The notes under the pieces are model-generated. The model had not been told where the DNA came from. It saw only the letters and a list, made by a program, of their open reading frames with translations, and searched no databases. From positions 1 through 44,544 of the forward strand of contig JAICWQ010000005.1 in assembly GCA_025934755.1 (NCBI GenBank): 44,544 bases of DNA, in the 5' to 3' direction. The translations under genes and the position numbers were made by a program. This document shows positions 22,109 through 31,203 of this stretch, piece by piece (the stretch's first letter is position 1; every line of letters begins with the position of its first letter). This DNA is from Chthoniobacterales bacterium (GTDB lineage: Bacteria > Verrucomicrobiota > Verrucomicrobiia > Chthoniobacterales > UBA10450).

Positions 22109-23652
22109 GGCGAACCGCCGGGGCCAGGCGTGAGCGTTGGCGAAGTTTGATCGGGCGCTGGCGGTGCCGGCGTCTCCTGATTGGCCTTCACTCCCTTTTT
22201 CTTTTTCGGTTTATCGCTTTTCCCGCCGCCAAAGAAACTGTTGACCAGGTCCTTTAGATCGTGTCCGACCACTTTTTCAATCAAGTTCGTTTTCGGTCGG
22301 TCCAGTGTTCCGGTGACTTCGAAATCAACCGCCCAATATCCGGGGTCGTCGGTAGGCTGAAAGTTTGCTCGCATCGGTTTAAATAACTGCGATCGAATTT
22401 TCTCGTTGATAGCGAGGCGCGATTTTAGACGCAGTTTCCCGCGAAAACTAATCGTTCCAGTCGCGGAAAGTCTGATATTTGCGGATCGCAAATTAAGTTG
22501 ATCCACGTTCACAACACCCGGAGACAGACGGTATTTGGCATCAGCCTGTTCCAGGTGCAGCTGGGTCAACTCTTCGATTTGAAAAATCTGACCTAACGCA
22601 ACCAGCAGATCGTATTGTCGCAACTGGCCGTCGTGCAAGACAACTTCCCCGGCGCCGGTCAGCGCATCCGGATCCGTTGTTTTTCCGTCGGCCTCAAGCG
22701 TGCCTTCAAGTTTTCCCTGAAGAACGCCGCTTGGACCTCCCGCTTCGGCGATAACCTGGTCCGCCTGAACGCCGCGAAATTTCATCTCGACGTGAAAAGG
22801 CGACTCATCGCTTTCCGGTTGAATCGAAAATTTACCTGAAATGTCGCCACTGCCGACGTGAGCTGAAATTTGGGCGAGATTCAGCCCGTCGGCGTCATAC
22901 CGCACCGGCGATTTCAACTGCTCCAGGAAAAACCGGTCGCGCAAGGAGACTTTAACAACCCGCGCATTTCCATGTAGCGCGGAAGCGTTGGTCACGCTTG
23001 CTCGAAATCCGACGCCTTCGAAATTCGCGACCAGCCCATTGGAACGATCAAGAAATCGAAAATTTCCGTCGACCAGACTGATCTTGTGGATTTCCGATGC
23101 GAACTCGGCGGCTGATTTCAATTTACTCTCAGGCCGAACCTTTAACGGAATGGTCGAGGAGGGCGAGGCGGATTCAACCGGTTGCGATTCGCCTACCTTT
23201 TCTTGAGGAGGAGCGGCTTCGGGAGCGGGAGTTTCGGTGCTCTTCCTTTCCGGATGTCGTTCCACTCGCAAATCCGGCAATTTCCATTTCCCGGCCGAAT
23301 TCTGTGGCCAGACTACGTTGGGCCTGACCAACGAAACTTCTTTGAAGACCAATCGATTAGAAAACAGAGAGAAGAACGAGATTCGCAGCCCGAAATTTTC
23401 GGCCTCCAAGAAATTTGCGCCAGCTTCCGGCCCTTGAGCGATCTTAATACCACTTAGTTTTACCCCGCTCCAGGGCGTTACACTTACTCGTCCAATATTC
23501 AAATTTGCGCCGAAGCGCTGTCGGAGTTCGCGCTGAATCCGGGCTTGTGTCCCTTGCGATTGCACATACAAGTTCACCGCAAGCAGGGCCACCGTCCCCA
23601 GGATCAGCAGTCCCCCAATTAGAATCAGGATCAGGCGGCCCAGTTTTTGCAC
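22105..23652 (-). CDS. AsmA-like inner membrane/periplasmic protein
   Basis: 515 aa. One N-terminal membrane helix (LILILIGGLLILGTVALLAV) is followed by LNIGRVSVTPWSGVKLSGIKI, the usual start of AsmA/DUF748-type bridge proteins, and by beta-rich repeats throughout the periplasmic part (GAGEVVLHDGQLRQYDLLVAL, NIRLSATGTISFRGKLRLKS). A linker rich in Pro, Glu and Ser lies around residues 130-180, and the C-terminus is Lys/Pro-rich. AsmA-family proteins are linked to lipid transport between the membranes or outer membrane assembly. Substrate is not readable. The gene is divergent from the lipid kinase gene. Confidence 0.8.
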   Translation of the reverse strand: MQKLGRLILILIGGLLILGTVALLAVNLYVQSQGTQARIQRELRQRFGANLNIGRVSVTPWSGVKLSGIKIAQGPEAGANFLEAENFGLRISFFSLFSNRLVFKEVSLVRPNVVWPQNSAGKWKLPDLRVERHPERKSTETPAPEAAPPQEKVGESQPVESASPSSTIPLKVRPESKLKSAAEFASEIHKISLVDGNFRFLDRSNGLVANFEGVGFRASVTNASALHGNARVVKVSLRDRFFLEQLKSPVRYDADGLNLAQISAHVGSGDISGKFSIQPESDESPFHVEMKFRGVQADQVIAEAGGPSGVLQGKLEGTLEADGKTTDPDALTGAGEVVLHDGQLRQYDLLVALGQIFQIEELTQLHLEQADAKYRLSPGVVNVDQLNLRSANIRLSATGTISFRGKLRLKSRLAINEKIRSQLFKPMRANFQPTDDPGYWAVDFEVTGTLDRPKTNLIEKVVGHDLKDLVNSFFGGGKSDKPKKKKGVKANQETPAPPAPDQTSPTLTPGPGGSP

Positions 23653-23707
23653 CGGAAGACGTTACGCAGCGCATGTTTGAAGAAAAGATGAAAGCAGGAC
23701 AGCCGGG

Positions 23708-24568
23708 ATGAGCCGGACGCTCATTATCTTGAATCCGGCGGCGCGCAGCGAGCGAGCGCAGCGTTTCCGGTCCCGCGTCGAATCGCTTGCCCAAAACTGT
23801 GTCGTATGCGCCACAACCCATATCGGCGAAGCCGAATCAATGGCCCGACGCGGGGTCCATGAAGGGTTCGAGAAAATAGTGGCCGCGGGAGGAGATGGCA
23901 CAATCAACGAAGTCGTTAACGGCCTGGCCGGTTCCCGAGCCACTCTCGGTTTGCTGCCGATTGGGACAATGAACGTTTTTGCAACCGAGCTTGGCCTCCC
24001 GGTGCACGATCTCGAAGGCTGCTGGAATATCGTGCAAGGCCAGCATACCCGGACGGTCGATCTCCCGAAAGCCAACCAAAAATTCTTTGTTCAACTGGCG
24101 GGCGTCGGACTTGATGCCCAGGTGGTAAAAGAGACCAGCAGCCAGCTGAAGCGCAACTTTGGACCCCTGAGTTATCTGGTCTCCGCCGCGCAAATTGCCG
24201 CGCGCCAACCGCCGCGGTTATTCATTCAATCGGAAGACGCATTGATTGACGAAGGGTCGTTCGTTCTTGTGGGAAACGGGCGTTTGTACGGCGGTCCGTT
24301 TCCATTCTTCAAACACGCCGCGCTCGATGACGGCCTTTTCGATGTAGTTGTGTTCAAGCGCCTGGGTTACCTTGAAATCATCAAGTACCTCCAGGACGTC
24401 GTATTCAGCTCCGAAATCCGAGTGCCCGAAGTCGAATATTTCCAGACCCGCCAGCTCCGCGTGGAAAGCGATCAAACTGTGCCGGTCGAGCTCGACGGCG
24501 AATTAGTGGGAAATTGCCCGGTAGAATTTTCCCTGCAACAGCGGTTCCTCCGCGTTCTCACCCCTTAG
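23708..24568 (+). CDS. Diacylglycerol/sphingoid-base kinase family (YegS/DagK-like) lipid kinase
   Basis: 286 aa, with the family's N-terminal TLIILNPAARSERAQRFR, the nucleotide-binding motif AAGGDGTINEVVNGLAGS and LGLLPIGTMNVFATELGLP. The C-terminal beta domain (LDDGLFDVVVFKRLGYLEII and PVELDGELVGNCPVEF) is complete. The superfamily includes diacylglycerol, sphingosine and ceramide kinases; sequence alone does not separate them. Given the nearby ceramide genes a sphingoid or ceramide substrate is worth testing, but diacylglycerol recycling is the default reading. Confidence 0.87.
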   Translation: MSRTLIILNPAARSERAQRFRSRVESLAQNCVVCATTHIGEAESMARRGVHEGFEKIVAAGGDGTINEVVNGLAGSRATLGLLPIGTMNVFATELGLPVHDLEGCWNIVQGQHTRTVDLPKANQKFFVQLAGVGLDAQVVKETSSQLKRNFGPLSYLVSAAQIAARQPPRLFIQSEDALIDEGSFVLVGNGRLYGGPFPFFKHAALDDGLFDVVVFKRLGYLEIIKYLQDVVFSSEIRVPEVEYFQTRQLRVESDQTVPVELDGELVGNCPVEFSLQQRFLRVLTP

Positions 24569-24607
24569 CAGGCTGAGATCGTCAATTCTGCTGACAATGA
24601 AATCGCA

Positions 24608-25447
24608 TTGCGATACCCTCTTCGGGTGCGGTTGTCGCGGGATAAACGATCGGCCATCGGGCGGCCATGGTCGCAAAAGAGGCGCCTTGTTTTACTGACT
24701 CTGGTCAGTGTGAGTGCCGGAGCATTCGTGTTCCAATTATTTCTGGAGACGGCGCAACCTGGATTCGTTCGGGACTATCTCGCCTTGAGTAATCGCGGGC
24801 TTCTCGATGCATATTCGTGGCAATTCATCACTGCGCCGCTCCTTCATGGAAATCCGTGGCATTTTCTCGGGAACATTCTCGTCCTCTATTTTCTCGGCCG
24901 CGACATCGAATCGATTCTGGGACAACGACATTTTTTTTATTTGTTTCTCACGGGCGCTTTTGCCGGTGAGCTAGGGCATTTGTTCCTGATGCCGCCGGAA
25001 ACGGCTTTGTATGGAGCCAGCGGCGGAATTGCCGCTGTCCTCATTGCCTACGCCACGATCCTGCCAGAGCTAGAGCTGGTCACCTGCCAATCCCGATTTT
25101 TGACAGTGCGCGTTAAGGCGAAACACCTCGCCGTCGCAGTGATGTTTTTGAGCGTGGTAATGGTGGTGGTAGACCGCCACGGCGCGCTGACCCACAGCGC
25201 GATACCGGGAGGAGTGGTTGCAGGCTGGCTCTACGTTCATCTTCTGGGATTTGGCCATCCATCATGGTTTGAGAGAAAGTTGTGGCAACGCCGCGCTGTG
25301 GCCCGGCGGATTGATCGAATGAGTTTCGACGAATTCGTCGAGATTGAAGTTGATCCCCTGCTGGACAAGATTTCCCGCGACGGAATCGGCAGTCTGAGTC
25401 GAGCCGAGCGACGCATCCTGGCTCGGGTCGGCCAAAAAGCCGGCTGA
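24608..25447 (+). CDS. Rhomboid family intramembrane serine protease
   Basis: 279 aa with six or so membrane segments. The rhomboid pattern is LLHGNPWHFLGNILVLYFLG, the catalytic serine YGASGGIAAVL and the histidine in LTHSAIPGGVVAGWLY. A C-terminal cytoplasmic tail (IEVDPLLDKISRDGIGSLSR) is the small conserved motif often found after bacterial rhomboids. The track start is TTG 24608; the N-terminal 25 residues are basic and poorly conserved, so the true start could be GTG 24626 or later. Substrates are unknown. It lies 39 bp after the lipid kinase gene and may share its transcript. Confidence 0.88.
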   Translation: MRYPLRVRLSRDKRSAIGRPWSQKRRLVLLTLVSVSAGAFVFQLFLETAQPGFVRDYLALSNRGLLDAYSWQFITAPLLHGNPWHFLGNILVLYFLGRDIESILGQRHFFYLFLTGAFAGELGHLFLMPPETALYGASGGIAAVLIAYATILPELELVTCQSRFLTVRVKAKHLAVAVMFLSVVMVVVDRHGALTHSAIPGGVVAGWLYVHLLGFGHPSWFERKLWQRRAVARRIDRMSFDEFVEIEVDPLLDKISRDGIGSLSRAERRILARVGQKAG

Positions 25448-25514
25448 TTGTTCGCGGGAATCCTGCAGCGCGATCGATTAGAAATTGCCCCGGTTTCGCG
25501 GCATCTTCCGCGTA

Positions 25515-28232
25515 ATGGAAAGCACTGACTGGATCGGAAAGAAGACGGCCGGATCGTTCCATCCCGCGCAGGTCAAGGCGGCGCTGATCCAAATAAACGA
25601 AGTCTGGCCGGCGGATTATCCTCCGCTGCGGGCGCTCGTCGAAAATTTTCCGCCCGGAGAAAAAGCTCTACTCCATCTTCTTGCCTTCTCCAGCATCTCG
25701 GTAACCCGCATCGTCCGTTATCCCGAGCTGTTAGTCTGGCTTGCCGAGCCTGAAACTTGCACTCGTGGGCGAGGCCGCGCCGAAATGACGGGCGCTCTTG
25801 ACGGACTCGCTAATGAAAATATTTCGGCGGACAACTTTCGGGCTTTGCGGCGCTGGAAAAGCCAGGAGATGACCCGGATCGCCCTGCGGGAAGTGACAAA
25901 CGCGGCCGATCTCGAAGAAACAACTGCCGAATTGTCACAAGTTGCCGAGATTTGCATTGGCGAAGTGTTCGCTCACTGGAATTCCAGACTGCGTGAATCG
26001 GCCGGCTCGCCGGCTGCCGAGTTCGCAGTCCTGGCCCTGGGAAAGTTGGGGGGACGCGAATTAAACCACAGCTCCGACGTCGATTTGATCTTTCTCTACA
26101 CTGAAGAAGGCGAAATTTCGCCACGGCTGTCAAATCATCAATGGTTCAACCGATTGGCCGAGAAAATCCTGGAAACATTTACGACACCCCACGCCGAAGG
26201 GGGCCTCTTCCGAGTCGATCTTCGACTGCGCCCAGAAGGATCGGCCGGTCCGCTCGCACGCTCTCTCGAAAGCATGGAAAATTATTACGCGGGATTCGGT
26301 GAAACCTGGGAGCGTATCGCCTTGATCAAAGCGCGGGGCATCGCCGGCAGTCGTGAGCTCGCCTATGAATTCCTGCGTCAACATCAACCGTTCGTCTATC
26401 CGCGCAGTCCTACACCGGACCTGCTTAACGAAATTGCCGGTATCAAGCGCCGGATCGAACACGATGCCGCCGAAGATCTGGAGCGGGATGTCAAACTCGG
26501 CCGGGGCGGAATTCGTGAAATTGAGTTCGTGGTCCAGACCCTCCAATTCATTCATGGCGGCCGTCATGCCTTTCTCCAGGAGACAAATACCCTGCGCGCG
26601 TTGGCAGAATTGGGCCGGCTTGAGCTCATTGAGCACGCCGAAGTCCTCGATCTCGACCGGGCCTATCGCTTCCTTCGCCGGGTCGAGCACCGTTTGCAAA
26701 TCGAAGCGGAACACCAAACCCATACCGTACCACGCGATTCGTCTGCGGTGGAAATGCTGGCCCACAGTCTCGGTTTTGAATCGAGTAGAAAGTTCAACGC
26801 GCAGTTGCGAGATACAATGCACAGAGTCCGATCGGTTTTTGATCGGGTTATCAGCGCCCGCTCCCCGGAAACCGCGCAACTCGATTTAACAGACTTTAAA
26901 GATGAAAAGGCCGCCGTCCGATCGCTAAGCGATTTGTTAAAACCAACTTCGGCATCGCACATCGCCCCGCGGACAAAGCAAATTTTTGCAAAACTACGGC
27001 CTGCGCTGCTTGCTCAAATCGGAAAAACGGCCGACCCGGATGCGACTCTGAACCAATTCGTTCGCTTCGTACAGGCCTATGGTTTGCGAGGCTTACTTTT
27101 TGAATTACTCGCCACTAATCCAACGTTGCTTGAACTTGTAACGAAGACTTTTGATCGAAGTCGATTTGCCGCCGACTTGTTGATTCGCCGGCCCCAGCTG
27201 CTTGAGGAAATCACCCGGGACAAGAGCTTTAACCGTCCACGTTCCATTGCGGAACATTTTGCTCGGCTTCGCTCCTTCGGAGCCACCGCGATCAATTTGG
27301 AGCCCGTCCGGGCCTACCGGCAACGGCAGACCTTGCGAATCATCATGCGTGACGTTCTCGGCGTCGCTAAATCGTCCACAATATTCTCGGAACTATCCGA
27401 TCTGGCCGAAGCGTGCGTCTGTTTCACAAACCAACTCCTCGGCGGGGACGATCTGACCATTATCGCGTTGGGGAAATTTGGCGGACGCGAATTAAATTAC
27501 GGGGCGGACCTCGATATAATTTTTATCGGTGACGATAGTCGCCCGGCCCAAAACTTGATCACCGCTGTTACCCAGCCCAGCGCGGAAGGAATGATTGCGT
27601 CGCTGGATGCACGCCTCCGCCCTGATGGCGAGAAAGGCGCGCTGGTTGCGCCGCTGGCTGCATATGAATCGTATTATCGAGAGCGAGCTCAGTTATGGGA
27701 AATCCAGGCCCTGACCCGAGCACGGCCGATTACCGGGCCGTCGCAGGGCGCGTATCTCGAGAACATCCGACCGATTTGGCACAAGGTCGGCCAACAATCC
27801 GATCTCTTCCCGAAGATTGACGGGATGCTTGAGCGGATTCATCGCGAGCGTGGAAGCAGCTCCGGATTTCTCGACTTCAAAACCGGAATTGGCGGAATGA
27901 TTGAAGCCGAATTTCTAGTTCAGGCTTTGCAAATGCGGAGTGGGATTTGGGAGACCAACTTCGAATCGGCAGTTGGGCGTTTAGTTGAGGATGGCGCGAT
28001 CTCGACGGTCGATGCTCGCCGACTTATCGAGAGTTACAATTTCCTCCGGAGCATCGAAACAGCTCTGCGTCGATTTGAAAACAAGAATGTCGCGGGCTTA
28101 CCCGCGGCCCCGGAAGAGCAGGCAAAATTATCGAAATGGCTCGGCTACAAAGCAGCCGACACTTTTGGAAGTGAATACGACGCGGTACGCCAGACGATTC
28201 ACGCGCTCTATGAGCGGTACCTCAAATCGTAA
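25515..28232 (+). CDS. glnE: Bifunctional glutamine synthetase adenylyltransferase/deadenylase
   Basis: 905 aa from ATG 25515 (the track's TTG 25485 adds ten residues). Two nucleotidyltransferase modules are visible: LGKLGGRELNHSSDVDLIFLY around residue 180 and LGKFGGRELNYGADLDIIFI around residue 660, each with the DxD metal pair, followed by substrate-domain helices (DLRLRPEGSAGPLARSLESM; DARLRPDGEKGALVAPLAAY). This is the complete two-domain architecture that adds and removes AMP on glutamine synthetase in response to PII. No glnA or glnB is in the window. It ends 5 bp from the convergent DUF4112 gene with no terminator between. Confidence 0.95.
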   Translation: MESTDWIGKKTAGSFHPAQVKAALIQINEVWPADYPPLRALVENFPPGEKALLHLLAFSSISVTRIVRYPELLVWLAEPETCTRGRGRAEMTGALDGLANENISADNFRALRRWKSQEMTRIALREVTNAADLEETTAELSQVAEICIGEVFAHWNSRLRESAGSPAAEFAVLALGKLGGRELNHSSDVDLIFLYTEEGEISPRLSNHQWFNRLAEKILETFTTPHAEGGLFRVDLRLRPEGSAGPLARSLESMENYYAGFGETWERIALIKARGIAGSRELAYEFLRQHQPFVYPRSPTPDLLNEIAGIKRRIEHDAAEDLERDVKLGRGGIREIEFVVQTLQFIHGGRHAFLQETNTLRALAELGRLELIEHAEVLDLDRAYRFLRRVEHRLQIEAEHQTHTVPRDSSAVEMLAHSLGFESSRKFNAQLRDTMHRVRSVFDRVISARSPETAQLDLTDFKDEKAAVRSLSDLLKPTSASHIAPRTKQIFAKLRPALLAQIGKTADPDATLNQFVRFVQAYGLRGLLFELLATNPTLLELVTKTFDRSRFAADLLIRRPQLLEEITRDKSFNRPRSIAEHFARLRSFGATAINLEPVRAYRQRQTLRIIMRDVLGVAKSSTIFSELSDLAEACVCFTNQLLGGDDLTIIALGKFGGRELNYGADLDIIFIGDDSRPAQNLITAVTQPSAEGMIASLDARLRPDGEKGALVAPLAAYESYYRERAQLWEIQALTRARPITGPSQGAYLENIRPIWHKVGQQSDLFPKIDGMLERIHRERGSSSGFLDFKTGIGGMIEAEFLVQALQMRSGIWETNFESAVGRLVEDGAISTVDARRLIESYNFLRSIETALRRFENKNVAGLPAAPEEQAKLSKWLGYKAADTFGSEYDAVRQTIHALYERYLKS

Positions 28233-28237
28233 ATCAA

Positions 28238-28759
28238 TTAAACGCTCACCAGCAACTTTGCGAGCTCGCGCAGGATCAAGAACGTTGCAACCATTCCGCC
28301 CAGAATGACGAGGATCACCACTCCGAAAATCAAGATGACGAAAATCTTGTCCCCTTTGGTGGAGCGATGCGGCGTATCGAGATGTGCCCGAATCAATTCG
28401 TAATTGCGGGTATTGGCGGTGAACCAGAACGCGAAAACCGAGCCGACAACTGGAACGATTCCCACAAGCTCGTTGATCAGAACGTTGAGGGCCATGCGAC
28501 TGAGTAAAATCTTGGGCACGCCGCGCCGAATGCCGTAGGCCAGGACCGACACGGAAACCAGGGCGGCGGCAATATCGCCAAATCCAGGAATAAGATCGAT
28601 AATGGGATTTAGCCCGAGCTGTTTCTTCAATCCAGGAATCCGGATTAACCGGTCCATCAGGACCGAGACGAATTTGAACACAGATTCGAGGGAACTGCGC
28701 CGCTGCCGTTGTTCCTCCGGAGGAAGCAACTCCCATTCAACGTCCGCCGCCTTGTTCAT
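28238..28759 (-). CDS. DUF4112 domain-containing membrane protein
   Basis: 173 aa from ATG 28759, which precedes the hydrophilic N-terminus NKAADVEWELLPPEEQRQRR; the track start adds 39 residues that read like untranslated sequence. The core MDRLIRIPGLKKQLGLNPII then DLIPGFGDIAAAL is the DUF4112 pattern. Three or four membrane segments follow, the last being IFVILIFGVVILVILGGMVA. Function is unknown; family members are small membrane proteins common in bacteria and fungi. It lies downstream of rho. Confidence 0.8.
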   Translation of the reverse strand: MNKAADVEWELLPPEEQRQRRSSLESVFKFVSVLMDRLIRIPGLKKQLGLNPIIDLIPGFGDIAAALVSVSVLAYGIRRGVPKILLSRMALNVLINELVGIVPVVGSVFAFWFTANTRNYELIRAHLDTPHRSTKGDKIFVILIFGVVILVILGGMVATFLILRELAKLLVSV

Positions 28760-28902
28760 ACTGTTGGGTGCCGTAACAATTAACCCCCGCTCTGGCCAGA
28801 GGTCACGCGAGAGTTCCTTCCAGCCGGCTAATTTCGAGGAAACGCCGGCCCGCGCATGGATAAAACGCGCGAACAACAGCTCCGACCCGAGCTCGCAGCG
28901 TC

Positions 28903-30255
28903 TCAGCCCGGAATCTCTTTCAACATCTGCACGTTCGTCGGAAACTTTTTCACGAACATCAGCAGGCGTTGAATCGCCTCTTCCGGCTTATGGCCGGCAA
29001 GGCCGCGTCGAATCAAATTGATCTTTTCGAGCTCCCACGGCTGCAGAAGCAACTCTTCCCGCCGCGTTCCGGAAAGGAAGATGTCGATCGCTGGATAGAT
29101 TCGCTGGTCGCTGATTTTCCGATCGAGGACCATTTCCATGTTCCCGGTACCCTTGAATTCCTGGAAAATCAGTTCGTCCATTCGGCTGCCGGTTTCGATC
29201 AGGGCGGTAGCCACGATGGTGAGCGAGCCCGCCTCCTCGGTGTTGCGGGCGGCGGCGAAGATTTTTCTCGGAATTTCCATTGCGCGAGCATCGATACCGC
29301 CGCTCATGGTCCGGCCGCCACCGGACATTGCATTGTTAAACGCGCGGGCAGTTCGGGTAATCGAATCGAGCAAAATGAAAACGTGCTGACCGGCTTCCAC
29401 CAAACGTTTAGCCCGCTCGATGGCGAGCTGAGCGATCCGGGTATGACTCTTGATGTCGCTATCGTTTGAGCTGGCAATGATTTCCGCTTTCGGATGCGAG
29501 CGTTTGAAATCAGTGACCTCTTCCGGCCGTTCATCAACCAGAAGAATAATCAGCTTCATCTCGGGGTGATTTTTCGTCACCGCATCGGCGATGTGATGGA
29601 GCAAAGTGGTCTTGCCGGTGCGGGGCGGCGCGACAATTAAGCCGCGCTGGCCCATGCCAAGCGGGGTCATCAAATCCATGACCCGGGTCGTGTAACGATC
29701 GGGAACGGTCTCGAGCTTGATTCGCTTGTTCGGATTGATCGTGGTCAGCTCTTCGAATGGGCGCAGTCCCTGATATTTCGGCGGATCCTCGCCGTTAATC
29801 GTGAGAAGTTTGATTAGCTGTGGTCCGCGATTTCCTCGACGGGTTTCGCCATAAATCCACATACCGTCACGGAGAGCGAAGCGCCGCACGATTTCCGGGG
29901 TGACGAAAATGTCCTGCGGAGTTTGAACGAAATTACGCTTCGGATCGCGCAGAAACCCGAAGCCTTTGCCTGAGATCTCGATGATACCTTCACCAAATTC
30001 CGGTTCACGCTCCGCTTGTTCGCCTTCGGGGGCGCCCTCTAAAGTTTCGGTGCCAACGGGATCGCCACTGCCGGAACCGGGTCCGTCAGCGCGCGGTTCG
30101 TTGTAGGGCTCGTTGAAATTATCGTTTCGGTCGCCACGATTGTAATAGCGGCGCCGTCCATAACGGCGGCGCCCACGAGGGCGACGTTGCTCGGATGGAG
30201 CGGACGTTGATCCGGTGTCCAGCGGCGGCGGCTGGTTTTGGTTTTCTTCGTTCAT
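28903..30255 (-). CDS. rho: Transcription termination factor Rho
   Basis: 450 aa hexameric RNA helicase. The RNA-binding OSB region is EISGKGFGFLRDPKRNFVQT; the ATPase has Walker A VAPPRTGKTTLLHHI, LLVDERPEEVTDFKRS (Walker B side) and the Q/R-loop region TMSGGIDARAMEIPRKIFA. The C-terminus LMFVKKFPTNVQMLKEIPG is near-normal. The first ~90 residues are not the usual helical Rho-N domain but a low-complexity tail rich in Arg, Gly, Tyr, Pro and Glu (RRPRGRRRYGRRRYYNRGDR). Such tails occur in other Rho proteins and may add RNA binding or phase behaviour. Confidence 0.96.
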   Translation of the reverse strand: MNEENQNQPPPLDTGSTSAPSEQRRPRGRRRYGRRRYYNRGDRNDNFNEPYNEPRADGPGSGSGDPVGTETLEGAPEGEQAEREPEFGEGIIEISGKGFGFLRDPKRNFVQTPQDIFVTPEIVRRFALRDGMWIYGETRRGNRGPQLIKLLTINGEDPPKYQGLRPFEELTTINPNKRIKLETVPDRYTTRVMDLMTPLGMGQRGLIVAPPRTGKTTLLHHIADAVTKNHPEMKLIILLVDERPEEVTDFKRSHPKAEIIASSNDSDIKSHTRIAQLAIERAKRLVEAGQHVFILLDSITRTARAFNNAMSGGGRTMSGGIDARAMEIPRKIFAAARNTEEAGSLTIVATALIETGSRMDELIFQEFKGTGNMEMVLDRKISDQRIYPAIDIFLSGTRREELLLQPWELEKINLIRRGLAGHKPEEAIQRLLMFVKKFPTNVQMLKEIPG

Positions 30256-30327
30256 AACTTTGCAAAAAGGCAGATCGTTCGCCGCGGCGAGCGGACCGCC
30301 AATTTTCAGCGGAAGGAAATTACTTTT

Positions 30328-31083
30328 TCAGACTGGCAACTTGGCCAGCATTTCGTCGGGGATATCTAGATTTGAATAGACGTTCTGAACGTCATCATCG
30401 TCTTCGAGGGCATCACACAAGCGCAGCACCTGCCGGACCACGTCCTCATCGGCCAGCGGCACAGTTGTATCAGGGATGAAGGTAAACTTTTGCCCATCAG
30501 TCGTAACATTCGCTTTCTTGAGTGCATCAGCTACAGCGTAGAGCCGATCGTGCGAGGTGGTTATAAGATACTGATCTTCCTCAGTTGTCAACTCTTCAGC
30601 CCCAGCCTCCAAAGCAACTTCCAGAAGGCGATCTTCGTCGATTGCATTGCGTGGAACCACGATCTGGCCCTTCTTGTGAAACATATATGAAACACTGCCG
30701 GCCGATCCGAGGTTGCCGTTATTTTTAGTGAAAATGCTTCGGACCTCCGCAGCGGTGCGGTTCTTGTTGTCGGTGGCCGCCTCCACAATGATGGCCACGC
30801 CCGCCGGCCCATAGCCCTCGTAGATGATTTCTTCGTAGTTCGCTGCCTCTGCTCCTTCGCCCGTACCGCGTTTGATGGCGCGCTCAATGTTGTCGTTCGG
30901 CATGCTTTGGGCGCGGGCCGCTTGAATCGCGCTGCGCAGCCGGGGATTGCCAGCCGGATCGCCCCCGCCCGTTTTCGCCGCGATGCTGATCTCCTTCGAG
31001 AACTTGCTAAAGATCCGCCCGCGTTTCGCGTCGATCGCGCCTTTGAACCGCTTGACCTTCGACCATTTGCTATGCCCCGCCAT
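30328..31083 (-). CDS. YebC/PmpR family protein
   Basis: 251 aa; start MAGHSKWSKVKRFKGAIDAK is diagnostic, as are GGDPAGNPRLRSAIQAARAQ, MPNDNIERAIKRGTGEG and GPAGVAIIVEAATDNKNRTA. YebC proteins were annotated as transcriptional regulators and more recently linked to translation of difficult (for example proline-rich) stretches. Full length, three domains expected. It stands alone 72 bp upstream of rho in the direction of transcription. Confidence 0.94.
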   Translation of the reverse strand: MAGHSKWSKVKRFKGAIDAKRGRIFSKFSKEISIAAKTGGGDPAGNPRLRSAIQAARAQSMPNDNIERAIKRGTGEGAEAANYEEIIYEGYGPAGVAIIVEAATDNKNRTAAEVRSIFTKNNGNLGSAGSVSYMFHKKGQIVVPRNAIDEDRLLEVALEAGAEELTTEEDQYLITTSHDRLYAVADALKKANVTTDGQKFTFIPDTTVPLADEDVVRQVLRLCDALEDDDDVQNVYSNLDIPDEMLAKLPV

Positions 31084-31203
31084 ATCGGGTTTTCAGATAA
31101 AGATTTCCTGACGAGTAAGATTCCAAGAGCACGCCGCGAACTGCGGACGTGGAGAAATTACCAAGCGCTATTCAAGCCGGGGCCGGGCACTTTGTCAATC
31201 CAA

